Assembly (NCBI RefSeq): GCF_010747475.1
Contig: NZ_VSLZ01000001.1
Coordinates: 434,001 to 498,000, forward strand
Direction: 5' to 3'
DNA length: 64,000 nucleotides
From: Halorussus sp. MSC15.2
Lineage (GTDB): Archaea > Halobacteriota > Halobacteria > Halobacteriales > Haladaptataceae
In this document: positions 51,022 through 60,112 of the stretch, piece after piece
Layout of the letters: each line of letters begins with the position of its first letter
How positions within the stretch are numbered: the stretch's first letter is position 1
Program-made: the position numbers and the translations under genes
The notes under the pieces: generated by a model
What the model saw: the letters and a program-made list of their open reading frames with translations, nothing else
Told to the model about the DNA's origin: nothing
The model's database searches: none

Positions 51022-51705
51022 TCAGGTCTCGAACTCGTCGGCGAGGTCGTGGAACGTCTCTACCGTCAGGTCGGGTTCGGTGTCGTACGGTCCCCAGAGC
51101 GTGTCCTGCCGGTTGACCCAGACCCCCTGCATCCCGGCGTGCATCGCGCCCGGCACGTCCCACCACCCAGCGGCCGCGAAGGCGAGTTCCTCGGTCGGCG
51201 TTCCGATGCGGTCGGCGGCGTGGCGGTAGAGTTCGGTCTCGGGTTTGAACCGCTCGACCTCGTCGGCGCTGACCGTGTCCTCGAGCAGGTCGCCGATGTC
51301 CGCGTGGTCCACCATGGAGTCGAGCATCTCTTCGTTCCCGTTCGAGACGACGTAGAGGTCGTAGCCCGCCTCGCGCAACCGCTCCATCCCCTCCCGAACG
51401 TCGTCGAAGACGGCGAGTTCGTGGTACGTCGAGAGAATCTCCTCGCGTCGGCCCTCGTCGAGTTCCACGCCCTGTGCGTCGAGTGCCCACTTCAGCGCGT
51501 GGCGAATCAACTCGTAGAACGAGTGGTACTCCTCGATGGCGTTGCCGACCATCGCGTACTGCAGCGACCGATTCCGCCAGAGTTCGGCGACCGCGGCGGG
51601 ATTCTCGACGTGTTCCGACAGTGGCTCTTCGACGGTGTTCACGTCCACGATGGTTCCGTACGAGTCGAACGCTATCGCCTCGACCGCGTCGGTATCGAGC
51701 GTCAT
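51022..51705 (-). CDS. HAD-superfamily hydrolase, haloacid dehalogenase type II-like
   Basis: A 227-residue HAD protein. Motif I AIAFDSYGTIVDVNT with nucleophile D14 (dehalogenase II has D-X-Y-G-T); motif II VVSNGNEEML; motif III Lys in ERFKPETELYRHA; motif IV AGWWDVPGAMHAG with the acidic residue. Type II enzymes hydrolyse 2-haloacids, but many members have other substrates. The gene is isolated and convergent with the CheC-like gene. Confidence 0.9.
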   Translation of the reverse strand: MTLDTDAVEAIAFDSYGTIVDVNTVEEPLSEHVENPAAVAELWRNRSLQYAMVGNAIEEYHSFYELIRHALKWALDAQGVELDEGRREEILSTYHELAVFDDVREGMERLREAGYDLYVVSNGNEEMLDSMVDHADIGDLLEDTVSADEVERFKPETELYRHAADRIGTPTEELAFAAAGWWDVPGAMHAGMQGVWVNRQDTLWGPYDTEPDLTVETFHDLADEFET

Positions 51706-51843
51706 GTCGGCCGTACGTCCACCCGGACGCCGAAATAGCTTCCCGCCGAACGACCGCGGGGTTCTGACCGCACGCCGAATCCGACCACCCGCCGTTCGCC
51801 GGGGTTCACACGACTTTTAGCCCTCGCGTCCCTCCGGACGCCA

Positions 51844-52563
51844 ATGACAGAGCTGTTCGACCTCCCCGTCGATTCCGCCGAAGACGTCGCCGAGCGCCGC
51901 GAGGAGGTGGTCGCGCAGGTCCGCGACCACGCGGGCCGAATCGCTCGCGAACTCGCGCTCCTGCAGGGCGGCGACTACGGGAAGCAGACCTTCGAGACCG
52001 ATGACGGCGAGTGGACCGTCAAGTACGAGGCGGGCGACCTCCAGTTCCTGCTGTTCGAGGGCCGGAGGGCCGAGACCTACGTTGTCTCGACCCACCAACC
52101 GCCCGACCCCGAGGACCTCGCGGCGGCGCTGGCCGACTACGACGCCTTCGTCGCGGCGTTCAACGACTACGTCCGGTCGCTCGACGGCGTGCTGGACGAC
52201 GTGGCCACCGACTTCTCGGAAGTCGCCTCCACAGACTCGGTCGTGGCCGAGCGCGAGCGCATCCTCGGACGCGTTCGCGAGGTGGCCGACCAGATGGCCC
52301 ACCAACTCGCGCGCTACGAGGGCGGCGACTACGGCACCTACGGGACCCGAGTCGCGAGCAACCGGTGGGAACTCAAGTGGGAGAACGGCGAGGCGTCGTA
52401 CCTCCGGGTGGGCGGCGAGGGCGGCATCTACCTCCTCTCGCAGTACCAGCCACCGTCGGCCCACGACGTGCGCAACCTCGCCGAGGACGTTCCGGCGTTC
52501 GTGGCGGCGTTCAACGACTACGTGGACGACTTGGACGCGAGCCTCGACGGCGTCTCGCTCTGA
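51844..52563 (+). CDS. Protein with a tandem-duplicated domain of unknown function
   Basis: A 239-residue soluble protein composed of two similar halves of about 110 residues. Each has a helix, GGDYG, a strand set with W (EWTVKYEAGD and RWELKWENGE), a YVVSTHQPP or YLLSQYQPP stretch, and DAFVAAFNDYV or PAFVAAFNDYV near the end. The repeat is clear but not identical. No catalytic residues are obvious. It probably binds something as a pseudo-dimer. Confidence 0.85.
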   Translation: MTELFDLPVDSAEDVAERREEVVAQVRDHAGRIARELALLQGGDYGKQTFETDDGEWTVKYEAGDLQFLLFEGRRAETYVVSTHQPPDPEDLAAALADYDAFVAAFNDYVRSLDGVLDDVATDFSEVASTDSVVAERERILGRVREVADQMAHQLARYEGGDYGTYGTRVASNRWELKWENGEASYLRVGGEGGIYLLSQYQPPSAHDVRNLAEDVPAFVAAFNDYVDDLDASLDGVSL

Positions 52564-52608
52564 GCGGGTCGGTCGCTAAAAGAATCGGGCCGAACGCACG
52601 CCGCGGGT

Positions 52609-52995
52609 TCAGATTGCCGGTTCGCCGCCGGCAGAACCGCCACCGCGACCGCCGCCGCGGTACGACGCGTCGCCGAACGCCAGCAACGGGAAGAACACGA
52701 ACGGCAGGAACCAGAGACCGACGCCCCAGCCGATACCTTTGCCGAACGCTTTCGCTACGCCGACGTACATCTTCCCGGCGGCGTAGATGTTGGCTATCGG
52801 GATGATAAACAACAGGAGGTACCAGCCCGGATTGTCACCGATTTTCAACATGACGTAGGCGTTGAAAATCGGAATGAGCGCGGCCCAACCGGGTTGGTCG
52901 GCTTTCTGGAAGACTTTCCACATGCTCGCGACCGTCAGGACGAGAATCCCGAGATAGGCGACGAGCAGTATCGTATTTGCAATATCGGGTGCCAT
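52609..52995 (-). CDS. DUF5684-like small membrane protein
   Basis: A 128-residue membrane protein with four helices (about 8-27, 38-52, 57-74, 88-108) and a Gly-rich tail (RGGGRGGGSAGG). The pattern KADQPGWAALIPIFNAYVML and GDNPGWYLLLFIIPIANIY is that of DUF5684 (name from memory), a family of unknown function often found near signal peptidases. It stands alone here. Confidence 0.85.
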   Translation of the reverse strand: MAPDIANTILLVAYLGILVLTVASMWKVFQKADQPGWAALIPIFNAYVMLKIGDNPGWYLLLFIIPIANIYAAGKMYVGVAKAFGKGIGWGVGLWFLPFVFFPLLAFGDASYRGGGRGGGSAGGEPAI

Positions 52996-53099
52996 TGGTA
53001 AGTGTATTAACTCGATATTACGATGAACGCTGATAAGTTCTTTGGTGTTTCAACAGATGTACCGAAACCAAATACGGGACGCCCGATGATACCACCCGG

Positions 53100-54323
53100 C
53101 TACTCCGACGAAAGCAATCCCGTCGCGGCCCGCTTCAGAATCTCGAGTGCGAGCGCGGCGTCTCCGAGGTCGATTCGCTCGTCGGCCGCGTGGGCCTGCG
53201 AGAGGTCGCCCGGACCCCAGATGATGGCCGGGGTCCCGGCCGCCACGAACTCCCGAGCGTCGGTCGCGGCCTCCAGTCCCCACGGTTCTCGCGGCGCGTC
53301 GGCCGTCTCGGCGGAGAGTCGGCGGAACCGCTCGGCGAGCGCGTGGTCCGTCGCAATCCCGGCGGACGCGTAGTGCTCGACCAGCGTCAAGTCGGTCTCG
53401 ACGCCGGTCCGGCGCTCGGTCTCGGCCAGCACGTCCTCGATTTCGGCTTCGACCGACTCGAACGTCTCGTCGGGCAGGATGCGCCGGTCGAGCAGGAACT
53501 CGGCCCGGTCGGGAAGCACCGCCATGTTCGAGTCGGTCCCGGCCTCGAACTCGGTGACGGTGGCGAACGCCCGGCCGACGAGGGGGTCCTCGCGCTCGCG
53601 GAGTCGCTCGTCGTAGTCGTCTATCGCCGCGAGGACGGGACGGGCGGCGTCTATCGCGTTGGTGCCTTGGTCGGGGTGACTCGCGTGGGAGGCCGACCCT
53701 GCGACGCCGACGCGGTAGGTCACGACGCCCTTCGCACTCGTGGCGACTCGGAAGTCGGTCGGTTCCAGCACGACCGCGCAGTCGCCGCCGTACCCCGCTT
53801 CGACGAGCGTCCGGGTGCCGGGGTCGCCGGTCTCCTCGCCCATCGCGCCGTGGAAGACGAGCGTCCCGTCGAGGTCCCCCGCCTCGATGTCGGCCGCGAG
53901 GTCGCGGAGCGTCAGCATGGCGACGGCGAGACCCGTCTTCATGTCGGCGCTCCCTCGGCCGTGGAGCGTGCCGTCCTCGACGATTCCGGCGAAGGGGTCG
54001 CGGTCCCACTGGTCGGGGTCGCCCGCGGGCACCACGTCGAGGTGACCGTTGAGGACGAGCGTGGTCCCGTCAGCGTCTCCGCTCTCGCCGGGGTTCGCTC
54101 CTCCGGAGTCGTCTCCGTCCGCGGGGTCGTCGCCGACCCACGCGACCGCCTGCGCCCGGTCGGCGCTCGGTTCTTCCACGAGGCGGGCGTCGATGCCGCG
54201 CTCGGCGAACCAGTCCACGACGAACTCGGCGCAGGGGCGCTCGTCGCCCGGCGGATTCTCGGTGGGGATGCGGACGAGTCGGGCCGCGAGGTCGGCGAGT
54301 TCGTCGGCGTCGTCACCCTCCAT
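53100..54323 (-). CDS. M20-family metallopeptidase (ArgE/DapE-like)
   Basis: A 407-residue amidohydrolase. LVLNGHLDVVPAGDPDQWDR gives the first His and Asp zinc ligands; LHGRGSADMKTGLAVAM has the bridging Asp; HGAMGEETGDPGT has the catalytic Glu-Glu. The lid domain inserts at about 190-300 with HASHPDQGTNAID. M20 enzymes remove acetyl or succinyl groups or cleave dipeptides; acetylornithine deacetylase-like activity is one option. Its stop is at 53100, and the trans-sulfuration gene lies 6 bp upstream on the same strand. Confidence 0.92.
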   Translation of the reverse strand: MEGDDADELADLAARLVRIPTENPPGDERPCAEFVVDWFAERGIDARLVEEPSADRAQAVAWVGDDPADGDDSGGANPGESGDADGTTLVLNGHLDVVPAGDPDQWDRDPFAGIVEDGTLHGRGSADMKTGLAVAMLTLRDLAADIEAGDLDGTLVFHGAMGEETGDPGTRTLVEAGYGGDCAVVLEPTDFRVATSAKGVVTYRVGVAGSASHASHPDQGTNAIDAARPVLAAIDDYDERLREREDPLVGRAFATVTEFEAGTDSNMAVLPDRAEFLLDRRILPDETFESVEAEIEDVLAETERRTGVETDLTLVEHYASAGIATDHALAERFRRLSAETADAPREPWGLEAATDAREFVAAGTPAIIWGPGDLSQAHAADERIDLGDAALALEILKRAATGLLSSE

Positions 54324-54329
54324 GGCTGG

Positions 54330-55502
54330 TTATTCGGCGGCCACCTCGAAGGTCGCTTCGACGGCCCCGTCGAGGTCCGCGAGCAGGTCGTCGGGGTGTT
54401 CGGTGCCCACGCTCAGGCGGACCAGAGTCTCACCGATGCCCGCCTCGGCCAACGCCTCGGGCGAGAAGTCCTGATGGGTCATCACGGCGGGGACCTCCGC
54501 GAGGCTCTCGACGCCGCCGAGACTCTCCGCGAGGGTGAACACGTCGAGGTTCGCCGCGAACCGCGCGGCCTCCTCGACGCCGCCCTCCAACTCGAAACTG
54601 ACCATCCCGCCGAAGTCGGCCATCTGTCGGGCCGCGACCGCGTGGTTTTCGTGGGACGCCAGACCGGGGTAGTAGACGGTCCGGACCTGCGGGTGGTCGT
54701 CCAACCACTCGGCGACCGCCCGGGCGTTCCGGCAGTGGCGGTCCATCCGGGCCGAGAGCGTCTTGACCCCGCGCAGGGCGAGAAAGCAGTCGAAGGCGCT
54801 CGGAATCGCACCGCGGGCGTACTGGACGTAATCGAGTCGCTCGGCGACCGCCTCGTCGTCGGTCGCGACCGCCCCGGCGATGAGGTCCGAGTGGCCGCCG
54901 ACGTACTTGGTCAGCGACTCGACCACGACGTCGGCACCGAGTTCGAGGGGGCGCTGGAGGTAGGGCGACGCGAAGGTGTTGTCCACCGCGCAGAGGGCGT
55001 CGCGGTCGGCGGCGACCTCGGCGATGGCCGCCACGTCGCCGACCCGAAGCACGGGATTGGTCGGCGTCTCGAAGTAGACCAGCGCGGTGTCGGGCGTCAT
55101 CGCGTCGGCGACCGCCTCGGCGTCGGTGATTTCGACGTGGGTCACCTCGACGCCGTACTCGGCGTACACCTCGGTCAGGAGTTCGTGGCTCTCGGCGTAG
55201 AGGTTCGCTCCTGCGACGACGTGGTCCCCGCTGGAGAGGAGCGAGAACACCGCGTCGATGGCGGCCATCCCGCTGGCGAACGCCGAGCCGTGGGTGCCGC
55301 CAGCCATCCCGGCGAAGGTCGCTTCGAGTCGGTCGCGAGTGGGTTCGGCCATCCGGGAGTAGCGGTAGTCGCCGCGGGTCTCGGTAGGGGTCTCGTACTC
55401 GTAGGTGGCGGTGGTCTGAATCGGCGGGGCGAGCGCCCCGTGTTCGCCCCGGCCGCGCCCCGAGTGGACCTCTCTGGTCTCAAACTGCCTGTCGTCGGCC
55501 AT
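54330..55502 (-). CDS. PLP-dependent trans-sulfuration enzyme (cystathionine gamma-synthase/lyase)
   Basis: 390 residues from the ATG at 55502. TREVHSGRGRGEHGALAPPI and TTATYEYETPTETRGDYRYSR are the N-terminal substrate-cofactor contacts; VVVESLTKYVGGHSDLIAGA holds the PLP lysine; LSVGTEHPDDLLADL closes the chain. It works in methionine/cysteine interconversion; synthase and lyase cannot be separated by eye. The next gene downstream is the M20 peptidase (6-bp gap), so both are one unit. Upstream is an array of short repeats. Confidence 0.93.
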   Translation of the reverse strand: MADDRQFETREVHSGRGRGEHGALAPPIQTTATYEYETPTETRGDYRYSRMAEPTRDRLEATFAGMAGGTHGSAFASGMAAIDAVFSLLSSGDHVVAGANLYAESHELLTEVYAEYGVEVTHVEITDAEAVADAMTPDTALVYFETPTNPVLRVGDVAAIAEVAADRDALCAVDNTFASPYLQRPLELGADVVVESLTKYVGGHSDLIAGAVATDDEAVAERLDYVQYARGAIPSAFDCFLALRGVKTLSARMDRHCRNARAVAEWLDDHPQVRTVYYPGLASHENHAVAARQMADFGGMVSFELEGGVEEAARFAANLDVFTLAESLGGVESLAEVPAVMTHQDFSPEALAEAGIGETLVRLSVGTEHPDDLLADLDGAVEATFEVAAE

Positions 55503-55525
55503 AATGTAGTATGGCAACACATCTC

Positions 55526-55533
55526 ATTAATAG
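55526..55533 (-). promoter_or_regulatory. TATA box of the trans-sulfuration unit
   Basis: On the minus strand CTATTAAT lies 24-31 bp before the ATG at 55502, the leaderless spacing. Confidence 0.5.
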
Positions 55534-55585
55534 CTACCGCATCGCGAGATACCGCGAACTGGGGGCTGAAAACGAGAAACCGGGA

Positions 55586-55656
55586 CCCGGGCGTGGGAAT
55601 CCGGGACGCTCGAACCCGAACGTGAGAACCGGGAAACTGAAACCCGAGCGTGGGGA
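55586..55656. repeat. Three direct repeats with 28-29 bp period
   Basis: CCCGRRCGTGRGRA occurs at 55586-55599, 55615-55628 and 55643-55656. Between copies 1-2 and 2-3 the linkers are also similar (CCGGGA, then MNCTSRAA-like sequence), and a weaker partial unit precedes copy 1. The array begins about 85 bp upstream of the trans-sulfuration start and lies in the divergent spacer before the P-loop kinase. Confidence 0.6.
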
Positions 55657-55775
55657 TAGCGGCCGATGCCCGTCCAATTTTCCACACCTTCATAAGGGAT
55701 TGGCTTCGTGGATTACAGTAATTGAAATGACTCGGACTTGCCCGAAACCGCGTTCCGGGGCGGTCGGTGGTCGCC

Positions 55776-56306
55776 GTGTCTGAGGCGGAGCCATTCGACG
55801 CACGACAGGAGACGCCGACGCTGGTCGTCGTCTGCGGCCTGCCGGGCGTCGGCAAGACCACCGTCGCCGAGGAAGTCGCCGAGCGCCTCGACGGACTGCT
55901 CCTCCGGACCGACGTGATTCGCAAGGAGATACTGTCCGACCCCGACTACACGGAGGAAGAGTCACGGATGGTCTACCGTGAACTGTTCGACCGGGCGCGC
56001 CGGACGGTCGAAGACGGCCGGAGCGTGGTCCTCGACGGGACGTTCAAGGACGCCGACGACCGTGACCGGGCGACCGAACTCTCGGCGTCGCTCGGCGTCG
56101 AGTTCCGACTCGTCGCGGTCGAGTGCGACGAGGACGTGGTTCGCGAGCGCATCGAGCGCCGGGAGGGCGACGAGAGCGACGCCGACTTCGAAGTCCACGC
56201 CATGTACCGCGAGCAGTTCGACCCCATCTCGGTGGACCACGTCACGGTGGACAACTCCGAGGGTATCGAGGAGACGACCCGACAGGTGGCCGAGTCGTTC
56301 GAGTAG
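55776..56306 (+). CDS. P-loop kinase (AAA/zeta-toxin-like, gluconate-kinase fold)
   Basis: 176 residues from the GTG at 55776 (MSEAEPFD); GTG at 55767 adds three. P-loop LPGVGKTTVAEEVAERL, then RTDVIRKEIL, the acidic-Walker-B-like VVLDGTFKDADDR and RRREGD-type lid (ERIERREGDESD). This pattern, called AAA_33, covers small-molecule kinases and tRNA kinases; the target is unknown. It diverges from the trans-sulfuration gene across the repeat array. Confidence 0.88.
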   Translation: MSEAEPFDARQETPTLVVVCGLPGVGKTTVAEEVAERLDGLLLRTDVIRKEILSDPDYTEEESRMVYRELFDRARRTVEDGRSVVLDGTFKDADDRDRATELSASLGVEFRLVAVECDEDVVRERIERREGDESDADFEVHAMYREQFDPISVDHVTVDNSEGIEETTRQVAESFE

Positions 56307-56351
56307 CCGGTCCGACACCCCGCTTAAGTCGGCGTCTACCGATGTCCCGGC

Positions 56352-57359
56352 ATGCGAACGAGCGGGACCGAACTACCGTCGGAGGACGTTCCGGACGACG
56401 AGTACGAGTTCCGACTGCCCGCCGAGACCTCGCTCGGTCGTTGGTTGGTGTTCGACGCGAATCGACTGTTACTCGCCTCGCTCGTCGTCGCCGGAGTCTT
56501 CGCGTGGTTCCTCGCGCTCACTTGGTCCGGGACGCTCGTCGTGACCAACGAGAACACCGCGTCCCTGCTTCTGAGCGTCTTCGTCGCCGGGAACTTCACG
56601 CTCATCTCCATCGTCATCACCATCAACCAACTCGTCCTCTCGCGGGAGTTCGGCAAACCGCACACGCTCCGCGAGCGAAACGAGGGCATCAAGCGCTTCC
56701 GGGAGAGTCTCGAATCGCTGGCGGGCGTGACCGTCGGTCCACCGGACCCGCTCGAACTCCTCCGGATGGTCCTCCGGAACATCGCCGACCGGACGAACGC
56801 GCTGCGGGAGGCGACCGGCGAGACCGACGACCCGCGGTTGCGCGCCGAGACCGACCGACTCGCCGACACCGTCACCGAGGAGACCGAGCGAGTCGATTCG
56901 ACCCTCGACGAGTCGCAGTTGGGCGACTTCGACGTGCTGGTCTCGATGCTATTCTACCGCTCGGCGTGGCAACTCAACGCGGCCCGCAGAATCAGGGGGC
57001 AGTACGCCGATACCCTGCCGGAGTCGGCCGCCGAATCGCTCGACGAACTGGAGGAACTACTCCGCGGGTTCAACGTCGCCCGTCAGTACGTCCAGACGCT
57101 CTACATGCAGAAGGAACTCGCGGAACTCTCGCGCCTGCTGCTCTACGTCGGCGTCCCATCGCTCGTCGTCTCCTCGTCCGCGATGCTCGTCTACAGGGAC
57201 CCGGGAGTGACCGTCGGCGCTGGTCCCCTCGTCGTCGTCTACAGCGCGGTGGCCGCCGCGGCCTTCGCTCCGATAGCGATTCTCCTCTCGTACGTCATTC
57301 GCGTCTCGACCATCGTCAGTCGGATGCCGTTACTCAGTCCGTTCGTGACCGACGGATAG
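56352..57359 (+). CDS. Four-helix membrane protein of unknown function
   Basis: A 335-residue protein. Helices at about 40-60 (LLLASLVVAGVFAWFLALTW) and 70-95 (LLLSVFVAGNFTLISIVITI) are followed by a long cytoplasmic helical region (about 96-260, rich in Arg/Glu) and two C-terminal helices. The arrangement recalls haloarchaeal membrane proteins of no known role. It starts 46 bp after the P-loop kinase gene and precedes nucS. Confidence 0.8.
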   Translation: MRTSGTELPSEDVPDDEYEFRLPAETSLGRWLVFDANRLLLASLVVAGVFAWFLALTWSGTLVVTNENTASLLLSVFVAGNFTLISIVITINQLVLSREFGKPHTLRERNEGIKRFRESLESLAGVTVGPPDPLELLRMVLRNIADRTNALREATGETDDPRLRAETDRLADTVTEETERVDSTLDESQLGDFDVLVSMLFYRSAWQLNAARRIRGQYADTLPESAAESLDELEELLRGFNVARQYVQTLYMQKELAELSRLLLYVGVPSLVVSSSAMLVYRDPGVTVGAGPLVVVYSAVAAAAFAPIAILLSYVIRVSTIVSRMPLLSPFVTDG

Positions 57360-57442
57360 TCACCGTCCGTCGGCATATTTGCGCCCGCGCCGTCCGCGAA
57401 CCACTACCTTTTTGCTCCGGTGCTGACCACCGAGCAAAGACG

Positions 57443-58234
57443 ATGGTCGCCGAACAACTCGACGCGCCCGACCCCGAAACCCTCGTCGGCGAGGCGAAGG
57501 CGGCGTTCCGGGACGGCGCGATGCTGACCGTGCAGGCCCACTGCGAGGTGGAGTACGAGGGCCGGACCTCCGGCCACCTCGGCCCGGGCGACCGGATTCT
57601 GGTCGCCAAACCCGACGGGACGTTTCTGGTCCACCAACCCACCGGCCACAAGCCGGTCAACTGGATGCCCGGCGGGGGGACCGTCTCCGCGCGCGCGAGC
57701 GACGAGGACGCGGTCCTGCTCGCGCGGCGCACGAACCCCACCGAGCGCGTCGAGGCCCGGATTCTGGAGGCCTACGGCGTGACGCGCTTCGACGCCACCG
57801 ACGGCGCGACCTACGAGGAGTCCGGCACCGAGGCCGAGATGCACGAGTACATCGAGACCAACCCCGAGGTGCTGGAGGAGGGTCTCCGCATCGTGGAACA
57901 TGAGCGCGAGAGCAAGTACGGGTTCATCGACTTCTTCGCCCGCGACGAGGCGGGCACCCCCGTCGTCGTGGAGGTCAAGCGGATTCAGGCGACGCTGAAC
58001 CACTTCGACCAACTCCAACGCTACGTCTCGCTCTATCAGGAGGGCGAGGCTTCGCCTCGGGAAGGCGGTGTAACCGCCGAGAGCAACGACGAAGTTCGCG
58101 GGATTCTCGTCGCGCCCTCGGCCTCCGAGCGCGTGAAGCGAGCGCTTCGGGACAACGGACTGGAGTTCGTCGAACTGTCGGAGTTCGAGACCGACGCCAA
58201 GGGGGCGACCGAAGCGAAGTTGACCGACTTCTGA
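57443..58234 (+). CDS. nucS: Mismatch-specific endonuclease NucS/EndoMS
   Basis: 263 residues from the ATG at 57443; the longer open frame from 56123 is a shadow. N-terminal beta-sandwich about 1-120; C-terminal PD-(D/E)XK nuclease: GFIDFFARDEAGTPVVVEVKR carries the D...EXK catalytic set with DF and EVK. NucS/EndoMS cuts both strands around mismatches and gives archaea and actinobacteria a mismatch-repair route without MutS/MutL. Length agrees with the family. A short insert is visible around SPREGG. Confidence 0.94.
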   Translation: MVAEQLDAPDPETLVGEAKAAFRDGAMLTVQAHCEVEYEGRTSGHLGPGDRILVAKPDGTFLVHQPTGHKPVNWMPGGGTVSARASDEDAVLLARRTNPTERVEARILEAYGVTRFDATDGATYEESGTEAEMHEYIETNPEVLEEGLRIVEHERESKYGFIDFFARDEAGTPVVVEVKRIQATLNHFDQLQRYVSLYQEGEASPREGGVTAESNDEVRGILVAPSASERVKRALRDNGLEFVELSEFETDAKGATEAKLTDF

Positions 58235-58392
58235 CCGACGCGGCCCGCGAATCCGCCGATTATCGCAGACACCAGTGAGGTCTGCGAAGTGGCCTGTCTC
58301 GGGCATACGACTCATGACGCTCGAACGCGAACAGTGACGCGAGATGAGGTTCGTTCGACGGACGACCGTTCTCGACCCGGCGCGCTCCATCC

Positions 58393-60060
58393 ATGCCCAC
58401 TAACTGGTCGAAGTGGTTCGAGGGCGATGGCTCGTGGCTGCCGTGGTTGACCCGCCGCCAGCGCCTCGTCACCACTTACGTGGTCGTCCTCGTCCTGCTC
58501 ATCCTGCTGTACTCGGTCCTCTACAACTACGGAATGCGGACGCTAGAGGGCCACGACCACTCGCTGTTCCGGTCGTTCCAGACAGTGGTCGAGACGATGA
58601 CGACGACCGGATACGGCGCGGACGCGCCGTGGTCGTCACCGCTGATGAACGTGTTCGTCGTCTTCATGCAGTTGACCGGCATCGGCATCGGGTTCGCCAC
58701 GCTCCGGGTCCTCATCATCCCGCTGTTCGAGCGCGCGCCGATGGACCTCAGCGACCGCCTGACCGCGAAGGACGACCACGTAATCGTCTGCGAGTACCGC
58801 CGCGACACGGGCGTCCTGCTGGACGAACTGGAGGGTCTGAACGTCGGTTACGTTCTCATCGAGTCCGACGCCGAGCAGGCCAAGCGACTCTCCGACGGCG
58901 GCTATCAGGTCATCCACGGCGACCCCGAGGAGGGCGCGGAACTCGAACGCGCGATGGTGAGCAAGGCCAGCACCATCGTCACCGACGCGGGCGACCGCAA
59001 CGCAAGCATCGTCCTGACTGCACTGAGACGGAACGACGACCTCCGGGTGATATCGTTCACGGACACTCCGGACCACGACGCCGCACTCCGGGAAGTCGGC
59101 GCTGACGTCGTGCTGTCGCCCGACGCGCTCATCGGTCGGCGACTCGGCCAGAAGACGACGGCGTGGGCCGACACGCCGGAGGCGATGGGTGACGCCACCG
59201 TCGGTGACGTCCGCATCCGCGAGGTACTGGTCCGCCGCAACAGTCCGCTGGCGGGCGTCCAGATAGCGGACACGGCACTCGCCACCCACTCCGACCTCAC
59301 GCTCGTCGGCGCGTGGATAGACGGCGACCTCAGACTCCCCGTGGACCCGGCGGAGGTAATCACGCCGAACTCGGTCCTCATCGTGGCCGGGACCGAGTGG
59401 GCCATCGACGACGTACAGGAGTTCGCGGCCGGACTTCGACCGCCGCGCCGCCACGACAACGTCGTCGTCGCCGGGATGAGCGTCGGGGGTCAGGCCGCGT
59501 ACGAGGCGCTGGCCGAGGACGTCACCGCGACGACCATCGACACGGAGGACGGTCACCGCGTGGACGTCGTGGGCGACGTACGCGACCCGGAGACGCTCGA
59601 AACCGCGGGCATCGAGGACGCCAGCGCCCTCATCGTTACCGTGGGCGACGACTCGACGGCCATGCTCGCGGTCGCCATCGCGCGCACCCTCACCGACGAC
59701 ATCGAGATTCTGGTTCGGGTGGACGGCACGGCGAAGTCGCCCACCGCGTTCGACGCCGGGGCCGACTACGTCCTCTCGACCCAGCGGGTCAGCGCCCGCC
59801 TGCTGGCCCGCGAACTCCGGGGCGAGGACGTTCTCACGCCGTTCGAGCAACTGCGAATCGTCCGCACGGACGCCGCGGCGTTCGTGGGGCAGACGCTCGG
59901 TGACGTGAGCACAGAGACGGAAGCCGGGTACGTCTTCGTCGGGGTGGAGCGCGACGGAACGTTCGTCACCGACGCCAGCACGGAAATCGCGACCGACGAC
60001 AGACTCGTCGTCGCCGGAACCGACGCGACGATTCGGGAGTTCGAGTGCCGGTACGCGTGA
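58393..60060 (+). CDS. Potassium channel with two RCK (TrkA-N/C) modules
   Basis: A 555-residue protein. First helix VTTYVVVLVLLILLYSVL, pore helix and filter in ETMTTTGYGADAPW (TTGYG is the K+ filter), second helix FVVFMQLTGIGIGFATL. Residues from about 126 form RCK1 (HVIVCEYRRDTGVLLDELEG, then TrkA-C at about 265-330); a second module follows (NVVVAGMSVGGQAAYEALAE). Such channels are gated by Ca2+, nucleotides or NAD(H). It would regulate the high intracellular K+ of a halophile. Confidence 0.94.
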   Translation: MPTNWSKWFEGDGSWLPWLTRRQRLVTTYVVVLVLLILLYSVLYNYGMRTLEGHDHSLFRSFQTVVETMTTTGYGADAPWSSPLMNVFVVFMQLTGIGIGFATLRVLIIPLFERAPMDLSDRLTAKDDHVIVCEYRRDTGVLLDELEGLNVGYVLIESDAEQAKRLSDGGYQVIHGDPEEGAELERAMVSKASTIVTDAGDRNASIVLTALRRNDDLRVISFTDTPDHDAALREVGADVVLSPDALIGRRLGQKTTAWADTPEAMGDATVGDVRIREVLVRRNSPLAGVQIADTALATHSDLTLVGAWIDGDLRLPVDPAEVITPNSVLIVAGTEWAIDDVQEFAAGLRPPRRHDNVVVAGMSVGGQAAYEALAEDVTATTIDTEDGHRVDVVGDVRDPETLETAGIEDASALIVTVGDDSTAMLAVAIARTLTDDIEILVRVDGTAKSPTAFDAGADYVLSTQRVSARLLARELRGEDVLTPFEQLRIVRTDAAAFVGQTLGDVSTETEAGYVFVGVERDGTFVTDASTEIATDDRLVVAGTDATIREFECRYA

Positions 60061-60112
60061 CGTTCGGCCGCGACCAACGGCCTTTTCGCCGCGACACGTT
60101 TACGTCTCGCCG

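Noticed and set aside
53190-55625. An 811-codon plus-strand frame over the M20 peptidase and trans-sulfuration genes
   Set aside because: It spans two clear minus-strand genes and their gap, with Val/Gly/Arg-rich low-information sequence; it is a shadow.
55586-55656. CRISPR array
   Set aside because: Only three degenerate units with no unique spacers and no cas genes; the linkers are themselves similar.
56123-57442. The upstream part of the 703-codon frame ending in nucS
   Set aside because: It overlaps the kinase and the membrane protein genes and is Arg-rich; NucS starts at the ATG at 57443.
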